From Bipolaris cookei (Eukaryota > Ascomycota > Dothideomycetes > Pleosporales > Pleosporaceae): a stretch of DNA of 64,000 bases. The stretch covers positions 1-64,000 of the forward strand of contig NRSV01000046.1 in assembly GCA_002286855.1 (NCBI GenBank). The letters run 5' to 3'. The notes below the pieces were generated by a model. It did no database searches and was not told the origin of the DNA. It saw only the letters and a program-made list of their open reading frames with translations. This document shows, one piece after another, positions 46,403 to 57,533 of the stretch. Each line of letters opens with the position of its first letter. Position 1 is the first letter of the stretch. The position numbers and the translations under genes were made by a program.

Positions 46403-46434
46403 AAAAAAAAAAAGAAAAAAGAAAAAAAAGAAAA
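46403..46434. repeat. A-rich low-complexity tract
   Basis: Runs of A broken by single G (T-rich on the minus strand) lie immediately next to the stop codon of the PI-PLC-like gene at 46435, i.e. at the very start of its 3' untranslated region. Confidence 0.8.
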
Positions 46435-47520
46435 TCAGCACGCCCCAAACGCAACAGCAACACCAACCGCCAGCACAACCGCCAACAGATTCCCCCTCTC
46501 CATAACCCCCGATCCTGTGCTCTGTACCAACGCCTGATCGCTCACACTCTTCCTGCCGACAATCGACCCTACAACCCCATTCGCACGATCAACATTGTCA
46601 ATCGCGGGGCCCATGTTGAAAAAGTCGACGAGCACGAAATTCGCCGGCTTCCCATACACACCCGTACACTCATCCAGTGCAACACCCATAGATCCATACC
46701 CTGTCGCAGAATTCGTAACATTCGCATACGTCTCGTTGGGAGACTGGATGCCAAAGATCTGCGTCTGGTACAAGAAGTGGTTCTGGAGAAACATGCGGCC
46801 GGACTGGGCTGCCGCGTCGGGAGACCCGAGGCCCGTAGGGCGATTTGGGTTGCAGGAGTAATTGGAGGGGTCGGTGTTTTCAAAGTCGTTTTCGAAGATG
46901 AAGGTGAACTCGTCCATGAGGTAGGGGTATTGGCTTGAGGCACCTTCGGAGAGCGAGGCGACGAAGGTCATGAGGCGCGTGTTGTTGCCGATGAGGGCGT
47001 CGAGCGTGGGCCAGGTCTGGGGGAGAATGGATGTCGAGGGTGGGGTGTAGGCGAGCTTGTCGATGCCTGAGGAACTGAATATCGTGCCTAGGTCGGAGGT
47101 TGGAGCGCCGTCAGAGTTTACGAGGAGGACGGTTACGACATCGTTTGAGTTGGCGTCCATCCAGGTTTTGATCTCGCCGAGCCAGTCTTCGAGTGTGCCG
47201 GCGTCGAGTAGGTCGCAGCTGCTATGGCAGAGGTGCCATTGTGCCGTGCCAGTGTCGTTGGACTTGTGGAGTTGGGCGCTGAGTAACCGTACACCAGCGT
47301 CAAGCTGAACAGTAGTGTTGTAGTATTGGTTTCCCGATGTGGAAAAGGATGTCTCTTCATTTCGGAGAAAAGGTGAGTCGTGTGCGCCGAGGAAGGTAAT
47401 GTTGTTATATGGCCGGCTGCATAGGTCAGGTGAGTTGTTGCAGGCGTTCTGGGCCGAGGCCGATGTGTAGAACATGGACAGCATGGCCGAGGCCTGCAGT
47501 AATATGCTTCTTGAGAACAT
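46435..47520 (-). CDS. Secreted PLC-like phosphodiesterase, probably GPI-anchored
   Basis: Intronless, 361 residues from the ATG at 47520 (MFSRSILLQASAML, a signal peptide); an ATG six codons upstream is also in frame. The body fits the PI-PLC X/TIM-barrel phosphodiesterase family of fungi: FLGAHDSPFL near residue 45 (His position of the catalytic motif), LDAGVRLLSAQLH, WHLCHSSCDLLDAGTLEDWLGEIKTWMD, and VLVDFFNMG near the end of the barrel. Several NxT/NxS sequons and paired cysteines suit an extracellular glycoprotein. The C-terminus ends in a hydrophobic stretch (LLAVVLAVGVAVAFG) after a small-residue region (STGSG), typical of GPI attachment. The substrate is unproven; calcium-binding residues of canonical PI-PLC are not evident. 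Confidence 0.88.
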   Translation of the reverse strand: MFSRSILLQASAMLSMFYTSASAQNACNNSPDLCSRPYNNITFLGAHDSPFLRNEETSFSTSGNQYYNTTVQLDAGVRLLSAQLHKSNDTGTAQWHLCHSSCDLLDAGTLEDWLGEIKTWMDANSNDVVTVLLVNSDGAPTSDLGTIFSSSGIDKLAYTPPSTSILPQTWPTLDALIGNNTRLMTFVASLSEGASSQYPYLMDEFTFIFENDFENTDPSNYSCNPNRPTGLGSPDAAAQSGRMFLQNHFLYQTQIFGIQSPNETYANVTNSATGYGSMGVALDECTGVYGKPANFVLVDFFNMGPAIDNVDRANGVVGSIVGRKSVSDQALVQSTGSGVMERGNLLAVVLAVGVAVAFGAC

Positions 47521-48696
47521 GATGATTGTTTTGTGCAAGTGCGTTCCAAATCTTAGGTGGAGCCCAACTCAAATAATTGGAGGTTGTTGTATTATTCGTT
47601 GTCAATCAGAAATTCGTTAAGTCGTAGATGCCCAAACCAGATAAACCGTCTATCTGTTGCCCGTGCAAAAGTCTTGCATGTAGATGTCGTTGGAAGAAGA
47701 AAGTTAAAAAGGCATCAATGGATTATATGTCAAAGGAAGCTGGGGTAACGTTGAATACTATAACGTTACGTAGCTCGTCTCAGCCCAGCCACCCAAGGCT
47801 ACATGCAATAATTATGGAAACAGCTGAGCACTCGGGTACGAGGAGAAAAAGAGTGGCGCCGTTGGAGCCTCCACTAATCGTAGAGGAATACATGCATTAG
47901 TGGAGCCTCACTAGCCTTTGACAAGACGTTCGATCCCTCCAAGCTGCCTGCACAGCCTACAAAGGCCGCGAGTGCGACGCGGTTTCGTGCGTCGTCAGCG
48001 CCGGGCCATTCGAAAGGGCGCTGATGCTCAAACGCCACCGAAACGAACGCTGCTGCATACTGACCTGTGACTGAGATTTTCGGCATGTTCCCACATGTGA
48101 TTTTCTCAACCTGGAAACCAGAACATTGCCGTTCAGTTTTAAAAAAAAAAAAAGGGCTGAAATATCCAAGAGCGTTACGTGTCGCAAGGCGGGGAGTGAT
48201 GTCAAGGACAATGAAGGATAATGGCAACCATCTATTGTCGGAGTGGCGCACGCTACAGTGCCGTGTGCCGTGACTCGTGCATTCGGCAACCTTGTCTCCC
48301 GACACCGTCGATCTTCCGCCCTGTCACCCTGTCCCCGTTGCTGTGATGGATACTGATACTTAGGGTTCGGCATGACAACTTTAATTTAAGGTAGTAGATC
48401 TACCGACGGCAGCAGCGAAACTTGTATCATGGTATCGCGCCAGGCTATTTCACTTGTCCATCGTCCAGACTGATCTCTGAGCCTCCGCCACGTACGAGTA
48501 GGCTGGAAAAAACAATTGTTGTCCTACCAACCTCTTAGCAACGGATCGTCAATATCGTTCAGCCTCCATCTCCACAATATTCTCCAGTTTCCACGCGTCC
48601 TTATCCTCCACAGTCCAATTGCCCGCTGCCCCAAGACGACTTCATAAAGTCACCATAAACACCACCTCCAGCCATTTGTATTGTACGGCACTCGCC
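47521..48696. other. Gene-free interval (1.2 kb)
   Basis: Short frames only. A small plus-strand frame (47628-47900) with several Cys and Lys residues has no splice or domain support. An A12-13 run lies near 48141. The region serves as divergent promoter space for the PI-PLC-like and lipocalin-like genes. Confidence 0.5.
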
Positions 48697-49299
48697 ATGG
48701 TGACCCTCCGCGCGCCGTCTTCGCTTCCCGCGACCGAGCCCTCCGCTTCAATCTCACCGCCCCAGTTGTCGTGGCTGTCAGGCTCGTGGAATGTGACGCA
48801 TTCCACACTGCCCATGTGGAAGAAATCCCGCAACGTGCGCATCGCATACACGCCTGTTGCTTCCAGCACGCCACCGCAGATTGATGATGTGGTCACGTAC
48901 CAGGGTCTGAATTCGGATGCGCTCAAGACAGTGCATGGCCTCGATAAACCCTTTGATGTGCCCAACACCGCACCGCCAGCTGGTGCAGAGGGAGTAGCAG
49001 GCGATGTCGCTAGTCTGGGGTACAATTGGCGTGGCAAGGGATGGCTGGTGATTGCGACAAGCAAGTGGGAGATACTAGGCTATGGCGATGAACAGGCTAC
49101 CGGCAACAGCTGGGTCGTTACCTACTTTGCCAAGACATTGTTTACGCCTGCAGGTATAGACTTTTACTCGCGCAAGGGCAGCCTGGCGCCCCAAACAATC
49201 GACGACATCAAGGCCGGGCTCGCTGGACTTGGGGGTGATGTTGCCAAATTGGCAGGACAAATATTCCAGGTCAAAATGGATGCAGACAGGAGTGGCTGA
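48697..49299 (+). CDS. Lipocalin/calycin-like protein
   Basis: Intronless, 200 residues from the ATG at 48697 (MVTLRAPSSL). An in-frame start at 48619 would add 26 residues without domain character. The sequence LSWLSGSWNVTHSTLPMWKKSRNVRI resembles, in parts, the GxW first strand of lipocalin-type beta-barrels. WRGKGWLVIATSKWEILGYG and SWVVTYFAKTLFTPAGIDFYSR match a conserved fungal family annotated as calycin-like. No signal peptide or membrane helix is seen, so it is probably cytosolic and may bind a small hydrophobic ligand. The exact function is unknown. Confidence 0.7.
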   Translation: MVTLRAPSSLPATEPSASISPPQLSWLSGSWNVTHSTLPMWKKSRNVRIAYTPVASSTPPQIDDVVTYQGLNSDALKTVHGLDKPFDVPNTAPPAGAEGVAGDVASLGYNWRGKGWLVIATSKWEILGYGDEQATGNSWVVTYFAKTLFTPAGIDFYSRKGSLAPQTIDDIKAGLAGLGGDVAKLAGQIFQVKMDADRSG

Positions 49300-49543
49300 A
49301 CCTACTGTAAAAGGGAACTGAAATCCACACGTCCAAGGATGGAGCTAGATACCCAGGCATAGAGCCCCTACCCGAAACTTAACTAATGTAATCCATCCAT
49401 CTACATCAAATCACTCCAGAGAAACCTGCCTAAAGACTTGAAGTTTGCAAATGGTAAAACACATTGAAACATGACAATCCTTCTGCCGTAGCTCTGAAAA
49501 CATTCCCGACCCCCGATTGCCTCGTCACAACTGCCCCCCTCCC

Positions 49544-52500
49544 TTAGTCAAGCAGGTTCATATAGGGAGTTCGACTGGTAGTCTCTGCTGCAATACTCGC
49601 ATACTTGCCTCTCGGCTGATCCTGGTCTGGTTGAATATGCGGCTCAGCATCAAGGTCAATGAGCAAGTTGGTGTCTGTCTGAACACTTTCCGCCTTGACT
49701 GGTGAAGTCGAGATGAGTCGGTTGCCAACAGACAACCGCATAGGCTTTGGAGTAGATGCGCAAATACGCTCAAGGTATTCAGCTTTTTCTTCTTCTTCTT
49801 CTTCTTCTTCTTCTTCTTCTTCTTCTTCTTCTTCTTCTTCTTCTTCTTCTTCTTCTTCTTCTTCTTCTTCTTCTTCTTCTTCTTCTTCTTCTTCTTCTTC
49901 TTCTTCTTCTTCTTCTTCTTCTTCTTGCCTCATCTTCTCATGGACTCTCGTATCGTCCTTTTGAACACCGCCGCCGTATGCGTAAGCATCCCATTGCTCC
50001 GTGGTACCTTGTGGCAGCTGGGTCATTCTTGAGCGCGAAGTGGAGGAAGCTATTCCATGATTAGAATTTCTAGGAACGTCAAGCTTGGTTTCGAGGCTCA
50101 AGTTCCGCATATTGGAGCGCTGTCCGCTAATGGAAACAGCTCCCCTCGGTCCTACTTTCAAGACAGGCTTGATACCATCGCTTCGACGTTCGCACATTTG
50201 GCATCTGCATGGATCGCAACACTCGGCTGTAGAACGTTAGTAAAGGCGTCTTACATACACTCGGAAAAAGTTTAAACGTACCAACGCAGGGATGACCACA
50301 TCTCTCTACATGCCTAGCACACTTTTGTGTACAGTTGATCCGGTCGTGCTCGAAGCTGGTAGAGGTTAGTTTGGATATTAGAGATATCACAGAAAGGACA
50401 CCTACGGGTGGCACATGTACGGACAACGGTGTCCACAAGGCAATGCCCCGTCGCATTTGACGTCGCAACCGCCCTTGATGAGTTCAAAGTCACTAGGATC
50501 TTCACACCACATCTTACGCCCATGGTTGCTGCATACAAAGGGGAGATGGTACCCCACTCGTCGCTCCTGGCCAGTCTTGACCTTTGGCTTCTTGTTCTTG
50601 AACATGATTTCGACCACGCTGCCCCATATACTGCTCTGACTAGCCAGAAGCTCGGCGTTCCCGAAGATGTAAAACCCACGTTTTGCTCGAGACAATGCCA
50701 CGCATACGCGATTCTCAGAGCTGAGAAAGCCAATGGAATTCTTTTTGTTGGATCGAACCAGGGAGAGTAGTACAATATCATTCTCCTCGCCTTGGTAGCT
50801 GTCGACAGTGACGACTTGGATGCCTCGATAAACTCCCAAGTTTGGGTGAGCTCTTATAAGTTGAGTTATTTGCCTTCTTTGGCCGTTGTAGAACGTCAAG
50901 ATTGTGGTCTTGGTGGCATCAACACCGTTGAGAACCAGGTAATCGAGAAACTGAACCACCATCTCTGCTTCCTGTGCATTGAATGAAGACATATAAGCGT
51001 CACGGGACTCTAGCCATTCGTGACAGAAGAAAAAACTGTTGTTTCCGCCCATTCCTTCAACTGGTGGACGATTGCTAGCGTCTTCCACACTTGGGTGGTC
51101 TTTCAGCTTGTCTTCATAGATTGGGCACAAGAGACGTCGTATTTCTGGTATCATGCGACGCTGGCGCGTCAACGTGTCAAACGCGACATTGTTCCCAACC
51201 AGGCGCTCGAAAAGCGACAAGTTTAAGAAGTATGGCTCGTCTTCAAAGGCCCGTACCTGAGTGTGAGGACGCAGCTGCTGATGATCACCGACCAAGACTA
51301 GGTGCTCGAGGCTAGGGAAACAGGCTGCAGTCACAGGTGCTTCGAGAGTCTCAGCTGCCTCTTCTACTATGCACAAGCGCGGATGAAGGCTGGACAGAAG
51401 AGCCCGGTACTTTGCGAGACCTGTAGTAGTGCATCCAATAATACGTGCACCGCGCAGGACACGTGCATTCTCTTCGAACACTCCGATCTTGCGTTGTACA
51501 ACATTGTCATGGTATGTCTTTGCAATCTTCCGAATTCCCGTTGTAATTATTCGCTTCACTTCCCGCTTGAAGTAGTTGTAGATCGCACCTCGGTCAACCG
51601 TACGGATCGTGTAAAGATCATCCGTCTTGCGCAAAATGTGCCGAATGTCAGCATTACTCAAAGAGGTACCAGTACCCTTGAAGTTATCGCTGATTTCAAC
51701 GACGGGTCCACGAAGAGCTTCGATATCGTCATCATCCTGTGCTACCGCTTCTGCCTCAAGTTCCTGCAATTGCTCGACTTCAAAATCTTCTTCTTCATAG
51801 CCCCAATCTAGATCCTCAGGGAGAGTTGGTCTCTCGCATGGCGCAAGACATTTGCCAAGCCATTGTTCCATCAGAATGCCTGGATGGTTGGATGGCGAGA
51901 TCCCTATGGCGTCTTGTGAGTCCATCTCTAGCGATTCTGCCTGCTTCTGAGTGATCAGCTCAAAGTTTAAGAGCAACTTGTGATCAAGCGGTCCTTTGTT
52001 GGCTTCAATAGGAGCGAGCAATTTCTGGCATTCAGTTGCCAAGGCTTTAATCTTGCTGGACGCTTTCTTCTTGATACCGCTAGTCACTTTTTGCTGTGAT
52101 GTCCTTGATTTGACTTCGAACAGTGTCTGCTTCTTTATCTCGTTTTCCCTGCTCCTTCCTCCTAGTCGTATGTAATTTGGTTCAAATATGGATGTGTGTC
52201 GTAATAGTTGGTCGAGAGCGTGATTCGTCTGCGCGGTCACGATGATAGGTGCGTCTTCCTTGCGCAAATTATCGCGAGCGATTTGCAGAGCGACAACGGA
52301 TACAAACGTCTTTCCTGTACCAGGAGGGCCTTGTATGATAGCCAACTCGCTTGTGAGCATACGCTTCAGTGCTCTGCTCTGCGATTCGTCAAGGGAATGT
52401 GAAGACGCTGCAGGCCAGTTCTCGAGCAAATTGACATTTTCATAGTCTGTAGCATCTTCCATGCTGACAAGAGAGCTAAGATTCGTGTACGGGTTGTGCT

Positions 52501-53388
52501 GGATGTAAGCAGGAGGGTCCACCTCCTTCTGAGCGTACACAAGGTATTTCGATAGCATGAATGGCTCCCTCATCAGTTGCTGCAAAGCCAACAGCGTGTG
52601 CCTATTCGCCTCAAAGAAGCTGGCTCTAGACTCCACCATGATCCATTTGCGCATGGGGTCAATTTCTTGATCTTCGGGCCGAGCAAAGAACAAGTCGATT
52701 GCGGGTGGGCTTTGTTCCAATACACTGATGGGACGCGCTGCGACAATGGCAAGAACACACTGTGTCTGGAAGGCATCGTCTGTGGGAGACAATGCAACAA
52801 GTGATCCAGTGATGAGCCGCTTCGACTGCCCCCATCTATAGTATGTTAGCTGTGAATACACTCTGGTCGTACCCCAACTCACCTGACATGCTTCTTGGCC
52901 CGTCCGAGTGAGAATGCAACTCTTGTCGCCAGGCCTCTGGGAGAGAACACGAGCGACTTGATGTAGACGGAGTCATAGATTCCGATGCTTTGGTTTTGAT
53001 ACTCTGCTTCGTCTTTGAAAGGCTCGGCACGGACCTCATCAATAGCCTCCCGCAGAGGACGAACAGTATCTTCGCGCAGGAGCTCATACAATGTTCTTAA
53101 ATAGTCTTCTTTGTCATCATATGCACCCTCTACCTTGTGCGGGCGAATGTGGTCATCCAGTTCGATGAGTGATTCGCTGTTGGTGAAGGCGGACATGTCA
53201 CGTAGTACTTCTGGAGGGGTTGGAATCTCAGGTTGCTGAAGCCATGTCCCACCGACAACATGCCTTGTAGAGCGCTCGAAATACTCGTAAATCTCATTGT
53301 TGTTGCGGGCTGTGCCAGATATGGGAATGTTCTCATCGAGTAGAGACCTGTCTGGGAGAGAGCGAGAGTCCATCTCAGCTTCTGGCAT
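49544..53388 (-). CDS. SF1 RNA/DNA helicase with NFX1-type zinc fingers (ZNFX1-like)
   Basis: Four exons (53388-52883, 52835-50406, 50355-50282, 50226-49544) encode 1230 residues with closed phases. Helicase motifs: Walker A GPPGTGKT near residue 338, Walker B-type EEAAE, VLVGDHQQLRP, TRQRRM, VVTVDSYQGEENDIVLLSLVRS and RVCVALSRAKRG, the Upf1/ZNFX1 type. NFX1-like Cys-rich fingers follow (CDVKCDGALPCGHRCPYMC; NCTQKCARHVERCGHPC; ECCDPCRCQMC). After them comes a tail with 46 consecutive Glu encoded by GAA repeats. ZNFX1-like proteins act in RNA surveillance or small-RNA heterochromatin pathways; that role is inferred. An upstream exon is possible: an ATG at 53542 in frame through a GTGAGT donor and TTTTTAG acceptor would add ~20 residues. 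Confidence 0.92.
49787..49924. repeat. (TTC/GAA)46 coding microsatellite
   Basis: 46 perfect TTC units on the plus strand, read as GAA (Glu) in the helicase gene on the minus strand. The run is uninterrupted and in frame, so unit changes would alter the protein length without a frameshift. Confidence 0.97.
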
Positions 53389-54107
53389 ATCATCAGCATG
53401 GGTTCTCCTAATCGTAGAATGCTAAAAATCGAGGGGACCCTTGCGTTAGAAGCAGCGGGAATGCAACGATTGGAATGTGTTTATGGCGTTGTTTGAAAGA
53501 GAACGAACTCACCACTCCCTGCCATTTCGCCCAGGTTTGCATAGAAATTGCCAGAATTTATGTCAGGGCCTCTGCAAGAAGCCGTGCTGCGACTTCCCGA
53601 GTGGCTGACGCGATTTGGCCTTTTCCCAGAGCGGCGTGTCATGTTTGTCTTGCAACTGTCCGGCTGTATGGATAAGTCAGGGACTGTGTTGAACTAGACG
53701 GCGATACACGGCAGTGAAAGCTGTTTGGGGTTGATTATGCTCACGCTTACTGGTTTCTGAATGTAAGATACAGCTGTGAAGTGTTGTTTACCATCACCTC
53801 GTCCGCAGACTAGGAAGGCGCAGCGTTGTCGCAGCAGACGGAACACGTCACGTGATATGCGAGACATGCGAGCCCAACAGCTGTACGGAGCATGTGGTGG
53901 CTGATTTTGTGGAAAATATGCGATAAAAACATTATGAAGTGGAAATATGTCGCAAGGTCAGACTGCAAAATCAGTGTCATAAACAAGATGGGTGATAGCA
54001 AGGGAGTTGACAAGCAGCGTGAAGGGACAAACAAAAGGGGTTTAGTACACTTTGATAACTACTAGAAAGCTCTATTACCGAAACCAGGTGCTCATCTCTT
54101 ACTTAAA
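53389..54107. other. Upstream region of the helicase gene
   Basis: About 720 bp. It may include a small 5' exon of the helicase gene near 53513-53542 (see that entry). Otherwise no supported coding sequence. Confidence 0.4.
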
Positions 54108-54440
54108 ATGCTAGAGACTGTTAAAAAGAGAATTAACCGGAGCATAGATGACTTGATGTTCAGGCTCTCAGATCCCGAGGGACCATCCTCGGACGATGGG
54201 TATTGCTCTGGAGGGCAAACAGGCACAAATATTCAGGTGGCTACGGAATTGGCCAAAGGATACAAGCTGTACATGTCAAGTATGTTAGCAAATGTTTGTG
54301 TGTCACCACCTCATCTCAGTTGTGTGTGAAGCATCGCAGGCAATGAGACATGGATTGCAGTGCTGCGTGCAAAAGATTTCTGGCGTCAGCGACGATGGGA
54401 TCTGGGTCTGGGTGCATGGCATGCGTGGGCTGATATTTGA
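54108..54440 (+). CDS. Possible small gene, 90 residues, unknown
   Basis: A tentative two-exon model: 54108-54279 and 54340-54440, with a 60-bp GTATGT...CAG intron that closes in frame on a TGA. Exon 1 gives a coherent charged start (MLETVKKRINRSIDDLMFRL) and exon 2 a Trp-rich end (FWRQRRWDLGLGAWHAW). No domain, signal peptide or known family is seen. The Trp richness could simply reflect local G/T-rich sequence, so this is a candidate only. Confidence 0.35.
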
Positions 54441-55883
54441 CTGATTTGATTAGCAAACACTAGTAGTAGGCGGCAGTTGTGCGAACACCTGGATTGCATC
54501 TTTGGCGCAACACCGTATGGGGATGGTCGCTTGTCGCTAGACGCATTTCTGGCTGCGGGAAGCAGGTCGTGCTCTGGAAACTTCCTGTCTGTGCCATTCA
54601 ACCCCTGGATACCATGACCGACACATGCAGCAACAGAAAACATGTATGTGTGCACAGTATACTACACCTGGCTTTTCTGGTAGACAGGATAACAAGCAAG
54701 TATCTTGTTGAAAACCAGCCTGGACGGCGCAACAGCAGTCCGAGGGAAATTCGTGCCCGCATAACGTCATCCCGCATACAATGCCGGACAGGACAGGGGC
54801 TAGGGCAAAGCCAAGTGCACATGTCAGCATGTTAGTTGGGTCGGGGCAATATCAGCGAGCGATTAATACCATGCATATGGTTTGGTGTAGAATACGAACG
54901 TCCACAGTAGAATGGTAGAGAATGTCCTTGCAGCTGGGCCCTTGACGTCGAGACCAGGAAATGCTCGACGCGGGACATGCGGGTCGACGCGGAGATGCCG
55001 TCGCACGCTCACTGTTGGGCACGAAGATCTCACCGGGCGGAGGCTTCAGCGAGGACAGAGGGTCGAGGCCTGGGGCGTGTCGATCGGGCCGCTTCAAGTT
55101 GGGCGTGGGTTTGGATCGAGTTGGTGTTCCTGGGGCCGTCGTTCGACATCAGGTAGCGACTGGGGGTCGCGGCTCAAGGTGCCTGACATGTGTCCGGACG
55201 TGTGGGACATGGCTGGTTCGGTGTAGTGCGAACGCGCGGTACCGACTCGACCTGGCCGCAGCGGTGGCAGCCTTTGTTTGCATTTGTGCTGGCTGGGCTG
55301 AGCGTGACTGACGACACCTGACAGGCCCCGTCTCAGACACCACAGCGTGCCCTCAGCACCACGGCCGCAAAATCTCTTCTGCTCACCCTCACCCTCGCCG
55401 GCAAGGCCCTTCCAGCCGGCAGTGCACATGGCGGGCAGGCTGCTGCGAGCTGGGCCAAAAGAGCAGCGTCTGCCGCCGCGATTGGGCACAAAGGGCAGGA
55501 TGCATCCTGGTGATCAGGGAGGGTGGTTTGGCGTAGCGTGGAGGTTACGTCATGGGCAGACAAGAGCGCGCGCCCGACCTTGGTCTTGTTACCCACCCCA
55601 CTACATGCATGCCCACCACGCACTCCAACTGGGCCAGCCTTCTCGATAACGTCAGGCCACGGCACAGCCTATTCTTCATTACCTTGCCCGCCCTCTTCTT
55701 TTCTTCCCAACCCGCCCAGTCTCCTTTTCCCAGCTCATCCACACTCAGTCGCGCGTGAGAGAGAGTGGCTCATCACCCCGCCATAGCCACGCTCAACACT
55801 CACCACCACTGCTATTACTTTGACTACTTACCCCCCCTCTATATTCCTCCCCTGCAGTCGCTTGCTTGCTGCTCACCGGCGCA
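54441..55883. other. Gene-free interval (1.4 kb)
   Basis: GC-rich with many overlapping open frames on both strands (55090-55660) and no domain-like sequence. The last 100 bp before 55884 are C/T-rich and likely hold the promoter and leader of the next gene. Confidence 0.5.
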
Positions 55884-57533
55884 ATGTCGCGACGCTACCC
55901 CACCGCAGAGCTCTATGAAGAGCGAGAGCGCGACTTCTACCGCAACGGCAACCGCAGTGATCGCAACTATGAGGAGCTCGACTTCGAGTTGCGCCGCAGT
56001 GGTGTAGGCTCTGACCCCCGCCGCAGCATGCCTGATTTCCTGCGCGAAGACTACAATCGCCCAACCGCTGGTCCGCTGGTGATGCGAGGCCGTGACGACG
56101 ACAGCTTCTCCAGGTCCGGGCCCCGCAGTGCTCGTGGTTTTGACGATGACGTACGCTCGACCCGGAGCCGTCCCCCGCCACCAGCCTCGTCAGTGCGAGA
56201 GGTTGAGCGCGACGACATCACAATTCGACGCCGCGAGCAGTCGCGCGGACCCCCCGAGCGTGATGACATCGTCTTTCGCCGTGGTGATGGGCCCCCGGTC
56301 CGATCCGTCAGCCGACCTGCCCCACGTCAGGTGGATGATGACGAAGTGCGTTTCCGAGGCCGCACTAGCGACGACATCGACATCCGCGCTTCTCGCAGCG
56401 AGGTCAGCCGCCATGGACGCGACGTGTCTGCTGAGCGAGGCTCTATCCGCTTCCAGGAAAAAGATGGCAACTTTGAGATTCGTGCAAACCGCCGAGAATT
56501 CAGCCGTGATGGTAGAGACACTAGCAGAGAACGGAGTTCCTTGACAATCCGGGGCCGCGAAAGGAGTCTTCCGCCTCCAGTACGCAACCGCGGCGAGTTG
56601 GTTGCACGAGAGCGCGAGGAGTTTGTTATCCGTCGCCCCCGCGCAGAATCCCCACCCCAGAACAACCGCGAAGTCGTAAGAGACGAGATCATCATCAGAC
56701 GCAAAGAAGAGCGCGCTCCTACCCCTTCGCCTTCTCCATCTCCACCTCCCCCACCTCCACCGCCAGCTCCAGAACCAGAAATCCGCCCTCCCATCATTCA
56801 GGAGATCATCACCCACCACAGGCACATTGACCATGGTAAGTTATGCACCTGCAAGATCCAGGTTTGGTACTGACTATTTTGTAGGTGTCGTCAGAGCACG
56901 CTCCCCAACACCCCCTCCACCACCGGCGCCTCCGTCTCCTCCCCCACCACTAAACGAGACTCTCGAGATCGAGATCAACCGTAGAGAGTATGTATGCCGT
57001 CTGGATACCGCACACATCTGCTAACACACGTCTAGAAGCCATAGCCGTGGACGCGGAAGGAGCGCCTTCGACGAGCTTGACATTGACATCAACCTTAACC
57101 ATCAGCATGTATGTGATGCAGATCCTTATATCAGCTAAGAACACACCACTAACTGTGACAACCAGGGTGCCGTCAAGCAACGCAAGAAGGACATGTGGAC
57201 CGAAATCACCAAGGATTTGGTCATCAGGGAGGCCATCGACTCGATGGGCTATGCATGCGAGGAAACAGATGACTTCTTCTACGTGATGGAGTATCTCAGA
57301 TACGTAAGTCATGGAGCACGCCGTAGAGATGACAGGTAGCTAACGCCGCACAGGAGGATGTGCTGCACCTGGTAGAGCTTTCGGATGAAATCCGTCGCAA
57401 GCGCAAGAGCCGCATCCGGGAGATTGAAATTGAGCGCAAATCCATCCACAGCTCTAGGCCGACGTCGGGCTACGACGAGCGGTACTACGAAACTGATTTA
57501 CACTTTGACAGCCGCCGCAGCCGATATCACTAG
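55884..57533 (+). CDS. Arg/Asp-rich protein with conserved C-terminal domain (DUF8035-like)
   Basis: Five exons (55884-56835, 56885-56987, 57036-57108, 57166-57303, 57354-57533) encode 481 residues; introns are 48-57 bp. Residues 1-270 are dominated by alternating basic and acidic residues with repeated IRRRE, RDDI and FEIR-type strands. Two proline tracts follow (PSPSPSPPPPPPPPAPEPE and PTPPPPPAPPSPPPP). The conserved part is C-terminal: DMWTEITKDLVIREAIDSMG, then ETDDFFYVMEYLRYEDVLHLVELSDEIRRKR. I recall this block as the fungal DUF8035 domain, with moderate certainty. No catalytic motif is seen. The composition suggests a largely disordered, possibly RNA- or chromatin-associated protein, but that is a guess from composition. 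Confidence 0.8.

Noticed and set aside
44524..49299. P450, PI-PLC-like and lipocalin-like genes considered as a secondary-metabolite cluster.
   Set aside because: No polyketide synthase, peptide synthetase, terpene synthase or pathway regulator lies nearby, and gaps are over 1 kb.
49695..50064. Plus-strand frames with long Ser or Leu runs.
   Set aside because: They are the antisense and shifted readings of the GAA repeat in the helicase gene.
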